Source: Lautropia dentalis | GTDB taxonomy: Bacteria > Pseudomonadota > Gammaproteobacteria > Burkholderiales > Burkholderiaceae_E | Reading direction: 5' to 3' | DNA: 64,000 bases | Assembly (NCBI RefSeq): GCF_003892345.1 | Contig: NZ_RRUE01000002.1 | Span: 1,226,667 to 1,290,666, forward strand | Shown: positions 7,480 to 15,573 of the stretch, in pieces | Position numbering within the stretch: the stretch's first letter is position 1 | How the letters are laid out: each line of letters opens with the position of its first letter | The notes under the pieces: generated by a model | Told to the model about the DNA's origin: nothing | Database searches by the model: none | What the model saw: only the letters and a program-made list of their open reading frames with translations | Translations under genes and position numbers: made by a program

Positions 7480-8502
7480 TCAGAAGAAGTGACGGATACC
7501 CAGAGCCACGCGGCGAGGTTTGGTGTCGTCCTGGCCCGGGACTTCGGCCTTGCCGATACCCACGGCGCCGTACACATAGGTGCGTTTGCTCAGACCGTGC
7601 GAGTAGGTCAGGCCGATACCGCTTTCGTTGTTGTTCGGACCTTGCGGGTCGTCACGACGGTACGTCAGGTAGGCGGTGCCAGCGTCGGACACGGCATAGC
7701 TCAGGCTGGCCGAGATGCCTTTGGTCTTGTTCTTGGTGCTGCTGGTTTCGTACTTGAGTTCGTTCTGCAGGTAGGCCAGGCCAGCGCCGAAATCACCCAG
7801 TTTGGTGCCCAGCGAGGCGGCAATCAGGTTGCGGCGCTTCTCGTTGTTGATCTTGGCACGGTCGATGGACTCATAGCCCAGACCGAAGGTGAAGATGTTC
7901 CAGTCACCGACGGCCGAGATCGAGTAGCTGTCGTCGCGCTTGTTCAGGTTGCCGTTGTCGGGCGTATTGTTGCTAGCGGTCGCCTCACCTGCGGCGTAAC
8001 CGGCAAAGATCTTCAGGCCGCCCAGCGAGGGAGTGGCGTAGGTGATGGAGTTGTCACTCTTGCTCACGTAGCCAGCCAGCGCGTCCGAGCTGTAGTACCA
8101 GCTCTGGCCCGTCACGTCGCCGGCTTCGACAGCCTGGGTCAGCGGCATGGACTGACGGCCCAGTTTGACGGTACCGAAGCCACCGCTCAGGCCCACCCAC
8201 GACTGGCCTTGCCAGAAGCGGCCGGACGAGTTCAGGCGGCCGTTGTCGGCACGGGCGCGGTACTCCAGGTTGAAGATGCCTTTCAGGCCGTTGCCCAAGT
8301 CTTCCGAGCCGACGATGCCGACGCGGGAGCCGCCCCAGATACCGTCGTTGATCTGCAGGTCGCTCTTGCCGGTGCTGCTGGCTTCCTTGTTCAGGCTTTC
8401 AACGGCAACGTCAACGCTGCCCAGCAGCTGGATGGAGGTCTGGGCTTGAGCGAATGCTGGCAGGGCTGCCGCAACGGCCAGCGCAACAAGCGATTTTTTC
8501 AT
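7480..8502 (-). CDS. Gram-negative general porin (porin 1)
   Basis: 340-residue outer-membrane porin of the Burkholderiales type (16-strand, trimeric). It has a Sec signal peptide ending ...PAFAQA about residue 20, then TSIQLLGSVDVAVE. The family features GSRVGIVGSEDLGNG, LEYR, the WVGLSGGFGTVKLGRQ strand/L3 segment and a C-terminal GIRHFF ending in Phe, needed for Bam-dependent assembly, are all present. The ATG is preceded by AGGAGATT. It is a close paralogue of the gene at 9329-10357; signal peptides and C-termini are nearly identical while surface-loop regions differ. Own terminator at 7401-7429. Confidence 0.93.
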   Translation of the reverse strand: MKKSLVALAVAAALPAFAQAQTSIQLLGSVDVAVESLNKEASSTGKSDLQINDGIWGGSRVGIVGSEDLGNGLKGIFNLEYRARADNGRLNSSGRFWQGQSWVGLSGGFGTVKLGRQSMPLTQAVEAGDVTGQSWYYSSDALAGYVSKSDNSITYATPSLGGLKIFAGYAAGEATASNNTPDNGNLNKRDDSYSISAVGDWNIFTFGLGYESIDRAKINNEKRRNLIAASLGTKLGDFGAGLAYLQNELKYETSSTKNKTKGISASLSYAVSDAGTAYLTYRRDDPQGPNNNESGIGLTYSHGLSKRTYVYGAVGIGKAEVPGQDDTKPRRVALGIRHFF

Positions 8503-9245
8503 GAGTCAATCTCCTAACTTTCTGGTCTTGATCAATTCAGGCCATTGCCATGGCGCAGGGTTTTTTCGGGTTGTCCCCCACGCCGTCTGCCTCTGCAGAA
8601 CTGGCAATGAAATTCTAGCAATCTTCGGTTTTCAGGCATAAGCGCCTATGCATATTAACCACAGATTTGGTGTGGCAGGCAGGGGAATGTGTCGATTTTT
8701 CCGACAGGATGTCGCGAGTCTGACGAAACGAGAGGCGCCTTGACGATATATGACAGGGGGTGGATGTTCCTGTCGGGCCGGGCGTGCGGGGCGACCAGCG
8801 GCTGCTGGTCGGGAGAGGGGCCGGGGTAGAGAGCTGGGCTGGAACAGGGGGCTGGCTGGATCAGCGGGGGTAGCTGGGACGGAGGGATAGCTGGGATAGA
8901 TGGATTGCTGGGATAGATGGATTGCTGGGATAGATGGATTGCTGGGATGGAGGGATTGCTGGGATGGAGGGATTGCTGGGATGGAGGGATTGCTGGGATG
9001 GAGGGATTGCTGGGATGGAGGGGGCTGGGACGGAAGAGGCGCAGTTGGGTCAGAGGTGGCCGCTGGAGCCGAAGGGGGGCGCTGGGGCGAAGGGAGAGGG
9101 GGGCGTCTGTCATGGACGCCAGGACAAAGGTTTCGGGGCAAAAGGCCCGATGGAGGCTGGCTGGAGGCAGGTGGGCGCATGAAGGCGCAGGCTGCAAATG
9201 TGGTCCAGATAATGCAGACAAGACGCAGTCAATATACGGGACGAT
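8503..9245. other. 743-bp gap between the porin genes, with a minisatellite
   Basis: No credible gene is present. The part next to porin 1 (8503-8870) should hold its promoter and leader. 8876-9026 is a 17-bp tandem array. The rest is GC-rich, and only repeat-derived frames are open in it. Confidence 0.7.
8876..9026 (+). repeat. 17-bp tandem repeat, eight full copies plus a partial one
   Basis: Copies 2-4 (8893-8943) are GGGATAGATGGATTGCT and copies 5-8 (8944-9011) are GGGATGGAGGGATTGCT. The first unit (8876-8892) and the last partial unit are degenerate. Seventeen is not a multiple of three, so all three frames are open with a 17-residue period. It starts about 370 bp upstream of the porin 1 start codon. 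Confidence 0.95.
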
Positions 9246-9273
9246 AAAAAACCCCCGCTCCTGGGAACGGGGG
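9246..9273 (-). terminator. rho-independent terminator of porin 2
   Basis: On the minus strand CCCCCG...CGGGGG (9252-9257 with 9268-9273) is followed by six T (complement of 9246-9251). It lies about 55 bp beyond the porin 2 stop. Confidence 0.85.
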
Positions 9274-9328
9274 CCTGGGGCATCACCTGCCCGGAGGCAG
9301 GTGAGCGCTTCATCAGATCAGATGATGA

Positions 9329-10357
9329 TCAGAAGAAGTGACGGACACCCAGTGCGACGCGGCGCGGTTTGGTGTTGTCCTGACCCGGAACTTCGGCCTT
9401 GCCGATGCCCACGGTGCCGTACACGTAGGTACGTTTGCTCAGGCCGTGCGCGTAGGTCAGGCCGAGGCCGTTTTCCTTGTCCTTCAGCAGCTGGCTGGTT
9501 TGGTTCGGTTTTTCGCTGCGCAGGTAGTTCAGGTACACGGTACCGGCATCCGACACGGCATAGCTGAAGCTGGCGTAGTAGGCCTTGTTCTTGGCCGGGT
9601 TGGAGCCCGTTTCGGCCTTGACCTGCGACTGGCCATAGCCCAGGCCAGCGCCGAAGTCGCCCAGTTTGGTGCCGATGGAGGCGGCGATCTGCTGGGTGCG
9701 TTTGATGTTGTTGATCTTGGCGCCGTCGATGGACTGATAGCCCACGCCGAAGGTGAAGATACCCCAGTCACCGGTGGCACCGATGGAGTAGGTGTCGTTC
9801 AGCTTGTTCAGCTTGTCGTTGCCGGCGGGCTCGGTGGCTTCACCGGCAGCGTAGGCGGCCGTAACTTTCAGGCCACCCAGGCTGGGGGTCTGATAGGCGA
9901 CGACGTTGTTGGCCTTGTCGGCGATGCCGGCCAGGCCGTCGGCGCTGTAGTACCAGCTGCCATCGGTCTGGTCGCCCATCTTGACGACATCAGCCATCGG
10001 GGTGTCCATGCGGCCCAGCAGCACGGTACCGAAGCCACCCGACAGGCCCACGTAGGAATCTTCCCAGTAGGTGTTGTCGGAATATTTCAGGCGACCGTTG
10101 TCGGCGCGGGCGCGGTATTCCAGGTTGAACAGGGCTTTCAGGCCGGAGCCCAGCTCTTCCGAGCCAACGATGCCGACCCGGGAGCCGCCCCAGATGCCGT
10201 CGTTGATCTGCAGGTCGCTCTTGCCGGTGCCGCTGGCTTCCTTGTTCAGGCTTTCCACGGCAACGTCGACGCTACCAGTCAGCTGGATGCTGGTCTGGGC
10301 CTGGGCAAATGCGGGCAGTGCTGCCGCAACGGCCAGTGCAACAAGCGATTTTTTCAT
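9329..10357 (-). CDS. Gram-negative general porin (porin 2)
   Basis: 342-residue outer-membrane porin, paralogue of the gene at 7480-8502. The first 26 residues (MKKSLVALAVAAALPAFAQA then TSIQL) are the same, as is the C-terminal block KAEVPGQD...KPRRVALG(V/I)RHFF. The middle differs, for example YWEDSYVGLSGGFGTVLLGR versus FWQGQSWVGLSGGFGTVKLG. The frame stays open upstream to 10519, but the signal peptide fixes the ATG at 10357, with AGGAGATTG before it. It has its own terminator, so the two porins are separate transcription units in tandem. Confidence 0.93.
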   Translation of the reverse strand: MKKSLVALAVAAALPAFAQAQTSIQLTGSVDVAVESLNKEASGTGKSDLQINDGIWGGSRVGIVGSEELGSGLKALFNLEYRARADNGRLKYSDNTYWEDSYVGLSGGFGTVLLGRMDTPMADVVKMGDQTDGSWYYSADGLAGIADKANNVVAYQTPSLGGLKVTAAYAAGEATEPAGNDKLNKLNDTYSIGATGDWGIFTFGVGYQSIDGAKINNIKRTQQIAASIGTKLGDFGAGLGYGQSQVKAETGSNPAKNKAYYASFSYAVSDAGTVYLNYLRSEKPNQTSQLLKDKENGLGLTYAHGLSKRTYVYGTVGIGKAEVPGQDNTKPRRVALGVRHFF

Positions 10358-10726
10358 TGTCAATCTCCTAGGTTTCTGGACTCGATCGGTACGACCGTTG
10401 CCAGGCGCGTTACCGAAATCGAAACTCCCCGGGCCTTTCGCCCGGTGGGAAGTTGAATCTATTGTCCTCAAATTCCCGGGGGGGTCAAAGAAAGCAGCGC
10501 CAAACGATGCCAAAAACACGGTGATTGTTGCGTTTGCGCCACGGGCGTGTCGCCAGGCGGCAGCTTGAGCGGTCTGGGCGGAGGGGGCTTTGCGGGCCGC
10601 TCCAGGGGCTTTTCTTCAAGCAGTTTGGGAGGATCGATGTGCAGTGGCCCGTGATGATGGGGGCGGTTGGAGGGAACCGGGGCTGTTGTTTTGAGGTATG
10701 GGGTGGTTTGGTGGGGAGGGGGATTC
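10358..10726. other. 369-bp gap: porin 2 promoter region and OsmC gene tail
   Basis: Holds a short hairpin CCGGGC/GCCCGG (about 10428-10445) in the porin leader and otherwise unassigned GC-rich sequence. No gene is seen. Confidence 0.6.
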
Positions 10727-11158
10727 TCAGCCGTCGAGGTCTTCGACGATCTCCCAGCTCAGATCGATGGTGGCCGTTTTTGCCAGCATGGCCATGGCCG
10801 AGCAGTACTTGTCATGCGACAGCCTGACGGCACGCTCGACCTGGGTGGGGTTGAGGCTGCGGCCGCGCACGATGAAGTGCACCTTGATGCGGGTGAAGAC
10901 CTTGGGGTCGGTGTCGGCGCGTTCGGCGTCGAGCTGGACCTGGCAGCCGCGCACGTCATGACGGCCCTTCTTCAGAATGAGGACGACATCGTAGGCGGTG
11001 CAACCGCCGGCGCCGGCCAGCATCAGCTCCATGGGGCGGGCGGCGAGGTTGTGGCCGCCGCCTTCGGGGGCGCCATCCATGGCGAGGGTGTGGCCGCTGC
11101 CGGTGTCGGCGATGAAGCGCATGGTGCCGGGGCCCATCCACTGGACGTTGGTTTTCAT
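10727..11158 (-). CDS. OsmC/YhfA-family peroxiredoxin-like protein
   Basis: 143-residue OsmC-fold protein; family members reduce organic hydroperoxides or have unknown thiol chemistry. The two family cysteines are present: C53 in AGAGGCTAYDV and C119 in LSHDKYCSAM. The length is typical of the YhfA branch. The frame is open to 11341, but the ATG at 11158 begins the conserved KTNVQWMGPGTMRF segment, and upstream residues are Pro-rich and unrelated. It stands alone; its substrate cannot be told from sequence. Confidence 0.85.
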   Translation of the reverse strand: MKTNVQWMGPGTMRFIADTGSGHTLAMDGAPEGGGHNLAARPMELMLAGAGGCTAYDVVLILKKGRHDVRGCQVQLDAERADTDPKVFTRIKVHFIVRGRSLNPTQVERAVRLSHDKYCSAMAMLAKTATIDLSWEIVEDLDG

Positions 11159-11630
11159 GATGCGGGTTCCTGGTGTTCCGGTGTTCCTGCCGTGGCAGGG
11201 TGATGTACAGGGCGGGCATGGGGGGGTGCCCGCCGGACTGAAGTGTGGGGATTCTAGAGCGTGTCGTGAACGCTTTCGCTCCTGTGTCCCACTTTGCCGT
11301 GCGGGGCAAGGTGGCTGTTGGTGACATCCCCCCGGGGGCATGGATGATTGGGGGAGCAGTCACGCTGGGCCTGGCTGGCCGAAGCCACCGGGTGTCCGGG
11401 ATGCGAACATGGTAACGGGGGTAGTGTTTCCGATAGATCCAATGCACTGGCACGCCGTCATGCGTGCGTGCCTGGAGGATGTCTTCGCCCTGGTGTGGAA
11501 GGAGTATGCAGGGGGACATGCAGAGGAAGGGGGGCGGTGTGATGAAAGCGACGTGGGCGTGCGGCCGGAGCCCGGGGGTGCACTTTCCGGCAGGAAGTTG
11601 CATAATATTGAGCCCAACGGCCTGTGATCT
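11159..11630. other. 472-bp gap between divergent osmC-like gene and the rplM promoter
   Basis: No gene. Contains one member of a second dispersed repeat (11368-11421) and GC-rich unassigned DNA. The rplM promoter begins at 11631. Confidence 0.6.
11368..11421 (+). repeat. second dispersed repeat family, copy 1
   Basis: Shares CTGGCTGGCC(A/G)AAG, TGTCCGGGA and CATGGTAACGGG, in the same order and spacing, with 19447-19500. Identity is roughly 80% by eye. Confidence 0.55.
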
Positions 11631-11660
11631 TTGACGCAGGCCGAAATTTGACGCTACAAT
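11631..11660 (+). promoter_or_regulatory. sigma-70-type promoter of rplM-rpsI
   Basis: TTGACG at 11631-11636 and TACAAT at 11655-11660 with an 18-bp spacer, a near-consensus pair suited to a ribosomal protein operon. It implies a leader of about 170 nt before the rplM ATG. Confidence 0.7.
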
Positions 11661-11755
11661 CAAAAGCTTTCCGAATCGAAGTTCATTGCCGGGCGCGTTT
11701 CAAGGCGCGGACTCTGGTTGACCCCGGCCTGCGGCGCCATCGACAGCGTCGTCTG

Positions 11756-11777
11756 GGAGCGTCCTTCGGGATGCTCC
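11756..11777 (+). promoter_or_regulatory. TTCG-loop hairpin in the rplM leader
   Basis: GGAGCGTCC-TTCG-GGATGCTCC gives a nine-pair stem with one G-T pair. A smaller GGCG/CGCC hairpin with a T-rich loop (about 11816-11831) sits at the ribosome-binding region. L13 is known to control its own operon in several bacteria; a role here is inferred. Confidence 0.45.
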
Positions 11778-11837
11778 ATGGTCGCCACGCTTCGGCACAG
11801 ACCCCAATTACAGGTGGCGTTTTTATCGCCAGGCAAC

Positions 11838-12266
11838 ATGAAGACTTTCTCCGCTAAGGCACATGAGGTTCAGCGCGACTGGTATGTCGTGGATGGTACG
11901 GACCAGGTGCTGGGCCGTCTCGCCGCCGAGATCGCCCGCCGCTTGCGTGGCAAGCACAAGCCCGAATTCACCCCGCACGTCGACACCGGCGATTTCATCG
12001 TCGTGGTCAACGCCGGCAAAATCCGCGTGACCGGCACCAAGGCCGACAACAAGGTCTACCACCGTCACAGCGGCTACCCGGGTGGCATCTCCTCCACGAC
12101 GTTCTCCAAAATGCAGGACCGCTTCCCCGGCCGTGCGCTCGAGAAGGCCGTCAAGGGCATGCTGCCGAAAGGCCCGCTCGGTTACGCCATGATCAAGAAG
12201 CTGAAGGTCTATGCGGAAGACACCCATCCGCACGCCGCCCAGCAGCCCAAACCCCTGCAGTTCTGA
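11838..12266 (+). CDS. rplM: 50S ribosomal protein L13
   Basis: 142 residues, the normal length. It opens [19 protein letters not shown] and contains [17 protein letters not shown] and the HSGYPGG block typical of L13, an early-assembly 23S rRNA-binding protein. An upstream in-frame ATG at 11718 exists but falls in the leader. The gene is followed after 20 bp by rpsI, the universal operon partner. Confidence 0.98.
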   Translation: MKTFSAKAHEVQRDWYVVDGTDQVLGRLAAEIARRLRGKHKPEFTPHVDTGDFIVVVNAGKIRVTGTKADNKVYHRHSGYPGGISSTTFSKMQDRFPGRALEKAVKGMLPKGPLGYAMIKKLKVYAEDTHPHAAQQPKPLQF

Positions 12267-12286
12267 ATACCGGAGAGTCAGATCCC

Positions 12287-12679
12287 ATGATCGGCGAATA
12301 CAACTACGGCACTGGCCGTCGCAAGACTTCCGTCGCCCGGGTCTTCATCCGGCGCGGCACTGGCAAGATCACCGTCAACGGCCGTGATCTGGATACCTAC
12401 TTCTCGCGTGAGAGCGGCCGCATGATCGTGCGTCAGCCGCTGGTCGTGGCCGACGCAGCCACCACGTTCGACATCCGCGTCAACGTGCATGGCGGCGGCG
12501 AGTCCGGTCAGGCTGGTGCCGTTCGTCACGGCATTACCCGCGCCCTGATCGATTTCGACGAAACGCTCAAGCCCGCGCTGTCGTCCGCCGGTCTGGTGAC
12601 CCGCGACGCCCGCGAAGTGGAGCGCAAGAAAGTGGGTCTGCGCAAAGCCCGCCGGGCCAAGCAGTTCTCCAAGCGTTGA
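12287..12679 (+). CDS. rpsI: 30S ribosomal protein S9
   Basis: 130 residues, family length. Starts [20 protein letters not shown] and ends in the basic tail RRAKQFSKR that reaches the ribosomal P site. GGAGAG precedes the ATG. It is co-transcribed with rplM, and a terminator lies at 12747-12768. Confidence 0.98.
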   Translation: MIGEYNYGTGRRKTSVARVFIRRGTGKITVNGRDLDTYFSRESGRMIVRQPLVVADAATTFDIRVNVHGGGESGQAGAVRHGITRALIDFDETLKPALSSAGLVTRDAREVERKKVGLRKARRAKQFSKR

Positions 12680-12746
12680 TGCAGGCTGGCCTGCTGCCTT
12701 TGTCCTGTGGGGCAGGGGGGAGCAGGTTTCTGGTCTCATTCCGACC

Positions 12747-12768
12747 AAGGGCGCACCAGGCGCCCTTT
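12747..12768 (+). terminator. terminator of rplM-rpsI
   Basis: GGGCGC (12749-12754) pairs with GCGCCC (12760-12765), extended by AA/TT, and ends in TTT. Confidence 0.65.
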
Positions 12769-12929
12769 GTCGTGTCCGGGTTTCAGTGTTCGGGATTGCC
12801 CGGCCAGATTTTGATGCCCGGGATGACGTGTCCGGGGTTCCCTGTTCGGGCTTCCGTGCGAGCATGTCTGCCGTTGGGGCAGACCGGAATGGAATGGGGC
12901 TTTTCCCTCACGCCGCAGACGAGCATGGT

Positions 12930-13316
12930 ATGAAACGAGAGCGATCCAGAACCGTACACCGCATTGGCCGTGGTGCCCGCGTGGAGGGCGCGGTGCGCTT
13001 TTCCGGGCGTCTGGAGGTGGAGGGACGTGTCGACGGCACGATACAGGCCGAGGACGTGCGCAGCAGTGCCGTGCGGGTGGCCTCTTCGGGTCGCGTGGAT
13101 GGGGCCATCGAGGCGGCTGTGGTGCAGGTGGCCGGCACGGTCAACGGTCCCATCAGGGCCAGCAAGCGGCTGTATGTGCAGGCGGGGGCCCGGCTGCATG
13201 GGGATGTGCTGTATCGCGACCTGCAGCTCGAGCATGGTGCACTGGTCACCGGCTCGCTGAAGGCTTACGATAGTGATGAAGCAGGCTTGAAACTGGTCGC
13301 CGTCGGTCGCAAATAA
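12930..13316 (+). CDS. bactofilin-family polymer-forming protein
   Basis: 128-residue protein with the repetitive right-handed beta-helix pattern of bactofilins (GRGARVEGAVRFSGRLEVEG, then RVDGTIQ, GRVDGAIEA, GTVNGPIRA, GARLHGDVLY). These self-assemble into filaments without nucleotide, linked to cell shape and peptidoglycan enzymes. Several in-frame starts exist upstream (12786, 12864, 12894); I chose ATG 12930 because the family-like sequence begins just after it. It lies immediately before erpA, a common betaproteobacterial arrangement, and close to anmK and an M23 peptidase, which suits a cell-wall role. Confidence 0.75.
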   Translation: MKRERSRTVHRIGRGARVEGAVRFSGRLEVEGRVDGTIQAEDVRSSAVRVASSGRVDGAIEAAVVQVAGTVNGPIRASKRLYVQAGARLHGDVLYRDLQLEHGALVTGSLKAYDSDEAGLKLVAVGRK

Positions 13317-13402
13317 GGTGTCTGAACGCCGAAGAGCCTCTATGATGTGTGCGATGGGCGCCCGGTTATTGGTTTTAGCGCTCTCTCAGGAGTACAGGAT
13401 CT

Positions 13403-13753
13403 ATGTCTGAAGTTGCAGAAATGCCTCCACCGCTTCTCTTTACCGACAGCGCCGCCGTGAAGGTGGGCGAGCTGATCCAGGAAGAGGGCAATCCGGACCT
13501 GAAGTTGCGGGTGTTCGTTCAGGGGGGCGGTTGTTCCGGCTTCCAGTATGGCTTCACCTTCGACGAGGATGTGGCCGAAGACGATACCGTGATGGAAAAG
13601 AACGGCGTGACACTGCTGATCGATGCGATGAGCTTCCAGTATCTGGTCGGTGCCGAGATCGACTACAAGGATGATCTGCAGGGCGCGCAGTTCGTGATCA
13701 AGAATCCGAATGCGTCGACGACCTGTGGCTGTGGTTCGTCGTTCTCGGCCTGA
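13403..13753 (+). CDS. erpA: iron-sulfur cluster insertion protein
   Basis: 116-residue A-type carrier that delivers [4Fe-4S] clusters to client enzymes. The three cluster-ligand cysteines are in place: C44 ([11 protein letters not shown]) and C108/C110 ([10 protein letters not shown]). Length is normal. It is preceded by AGGAGT-like sequence at about 13389. A 24-bp internal piece (13665-13688) recurs exactly at 13954-13977, outside the gene. Confidence 0.95.
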   Translation: MSEVAEMPPPLLFTDSAAVKVGELIQEEGNPDLKLRVFVQGGGCSGFQYGFTFDEDVAEDDTVMEKNGVTLLIDAMSFQYLVGAEIDYKDDLQGAQFVIKNPNASTTCGCGSSFSA

Positions 13754-14160
13754 TGGCTGGCATGGTGTCGTGATGGCCTGATGGGGCCGGATGGCAGCTG
13801 TGGGGCTGCCGCTGCCCAGGAATGGGCTGGGGAAGGCGCCGTTGGGTGGTCTTTCCTCCATCGCTTGCAGGCCGTGCATGAGCATGAGCGCCCTGTTCCG
13901 GTGTGTTGCGCCGGGCAGGGCGTTGTCGTATTGGCAGCTCGTGTGGGACGCGAACAAGGATGATCTGCAGGGCGCGCGGTTTTTTTGCGTGGGGCGCGGC
14001 TTTGTGCGACGCGGTCTTCGCGCGGGACGCGCCCCTGATTTCTACGCTTTTGTTGCGGGGGTTGAGGCCTCGGCGTGGGGTTCTGGCGTGGGGTTCCTGC
14101 GTGAGACTCTGGCGTGAGGTTCCGGTGCAGGGCTCCGGCGTGAGGCTTCAGTGTGAGGTC
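13754..14160. other. 407-bp gap after erpA with a copied erpA fragment and degenerate repeats
   Basis: No gene. Contains the second copy of 24 bp of erpA (13954-13977) and a degenerate tandem array of units like GGCGTGAGGTTCC (about 14071-14172) that runs into the last codons of anmK. Confidence 0.6.
13954..13977 (+). repeat. exact 24-bp copy of an internal erpA segment
   Basis: ACAAGGATGATCTGCAGG and the following GCGCGC are identical to erpA 13665-13688. The flanking bases differ. Confidence 0.8.
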
Positions 14161-14172
14161 TCAGCGCGAGGC
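14071..14172. repeat. degenerate 13-15-bp tandem repeat overlapping the anmK 3' end
   Basis: About eight imperfect units of the form GGCGTGRGGYTCC follow one another. The last units include the anmK stop at 14161. Confidence 0.5.
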
Positions 14173-15414
14173 CAGATGCAGGGCGCCCAGCAGGCTCGGG
14201 TGACGGGCCCCGGTGATGGGCGGCAGGTCGATGGGGATGCGGTGCACGTGCTGGCGGGCCAGCCAGGCAAATCCACTGGCTTCGACGGCTTGTGGGGCGA
14301 TGCCCAGGGCGGCGGTGCTCTGGACGCGGGTATTCGGGCCCACGGCCTGCTGGATGGCCTGCATCAGCACGGGGTTCTCGGCGCCACCGCCACAGACGTA
14401 GACGGCCGAGGGGCGCGCGGCGCGGATGGCGGTGGCGGTGGTTTCGGCCGTGAGGGCGAGCAGGGTGGCCTGGACATCTTCGGGGGATGCCTGGCCGTGC
14501 CGTTGCTGGTGCTGCTGCAGGTGCTGCTGCAGCCACGGCAGGTTGAAGAGGTCGCGACCGGTGCTCTTGGGGGGGCGCAGACCAAAATAAGGTTCGGCCA
14601 TCAGGGCGTGCAGCAGGGATGGGATGATCCGCCCGCTGGCGGCCCATTGCCCCTGGTGGTCGTAACGTTTGCCTTGGTGGTGCTCGATCCAGCCGTCCAG
14701 CAGCGTGTTGGCGGGGCCAGTGTCGTAGCCGCTGATATGGACGGCCGGGCTGGTACCTGCGCCGGTATTGCTGGAGATGCCGACGCCCGGGGGGGCTGGC
14801 GGGCTGGTATTTGTGGCAGTGGGACTGCTGTCGATCACCGTCAGATTGGCGATGCCGCCCAGGTTCAGGATGCCGAAGCGCCCTGGATGGTCTGCAAACA
14901 GGTGGGCATGGAAGGCCGGCATCAGGGGGGCGCCGTGGCCGCCGGCGGCGATGTCGGCGCTGCGCAGGTCGGCCACGACATCGATGCCGGTGCGCTCGGC
15001 CAGGCGCGGGGCGTCGAGCAGTTGCAGGCTCCAGTTTTCGGCAGGAGCATGACGCACGGTCTGGCCGTGGGCGCCCAGGGCACGGATGCGGCCCGCAGGC
15101 AGGCCGGCCTGCTGCAGCAGGGCACTGACGCAGCCGGCATAGAGATCGGCCAGTGTCTGGCTGGCCAGGGCGGCGCTGCGCAGTTCGTCGTGGGCTGGGT
15201 GCTGCAGGGCGGTGAGCTGCTGGCGCAGGGCTTCCGGCATGGGCAGGAAGGCGTGGCCCAGGGTGGTACGGATGTGCCCTTCGGGGGCGAAGGCGAGCAT
15301 GACGCCGTCAACACCATCCATGCTGGTGCCGGACATCAGGCCGATGTGGATCTCGTCATCGGGCTGGGGGGACGGGGCTGAGCCGGGGAAGTGCGTGTGT
15401 TCCGTGTCGGGCAT
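14161..15414 (-). CDS. anmK: anhydro-N-acetylmuramic acid kinase
   Basis: About 417 residues. Phosphorylates and opens 1,6-anhydroMurNAc released during cell-wall turnover, giving MurNAc-6-phosphate for recycling. Seen motifs: GLMSGTSMDGVDGV at about 25-38, AAGGHGAPLMPAFHA, LNLGGIANLTVI, DTGPANTLLDGW and YVCGGGAENPVLMQAI. The start is uncertain: ATG 15414 or 15426 are both weakly supported, and frames further upstream run through a terminator hairpin. The M23 peptidase gene lies upstream on the same strand, so both are cell-wall genes. Confidence 0.9.
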   Translation of the reverse strand: MPDTEHTHFPGSAPSPQPDDEIHIGLMSGTSMDGVDGVMLAFAPEGHIRTTLGHAFLPMPEALRQQLTALQHPAHDELRSAALASQTLADLYAGCVSALLQQAGLPAGRIRALGAHGQTVRHAPAENWSLQLLDAPRLAERTGIDVVADLRSADIAAGGHGAPLMPAFHAHLFADHPGRFGILNLGGIANLTVIDSSPTATNTSPPAPPGVGISSNTGAGTSPAVHISGYDTGPANTLLDGWIEHHQGKRYDHQGQWAASGRIIPSLLHALMAEPYFGLRPPKSTGRDLFNLPWLQQHLQQHQQRHGQASPEDVQATLLALTAETTATAIRAARPSAVYVCGGGAENPVLMQAIQQAVGPNTRVQSTAALGIAPQAVEASGFAWLARQHVHRIPIDLPPITGARHPSLLGALHLASR

Positions 15415-15428
15415 GGGGCAGTGCATAT

Positions 15429-15456
15429 GAAAACGCACGCCAGTGGCGGCGTGCGT
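15429..15456 (-). terminator. terminator between the M23 peptidase gene and anmK
   Basis: ACGCACGCC (15433-15441) pairs with GGCGTGCGT (15448-15456). On the minus strand it ends in TTTT. It separates the two genes, although some read-through to anmK is likely since the anmK start follows at once. Confidence 0.65.
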
Positions 15457-15573
15457 CGGCGGCTGGACGATGTGCCAGACCCCGGAGGGTCTGCCCGGCA
15501 TCTGCGCTGGGCGGCGTTCAGCAGGACGCGGTGTGCCGCGGGCCTGTGTGCGAGTATGGCGCTGCCGTTGCCG

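Noticed and set aside
8876-9026. Tandem 17-bp units considered as a CRISPR array
   Set aside because: The units are contiguous without spacers and there are no cas genes.
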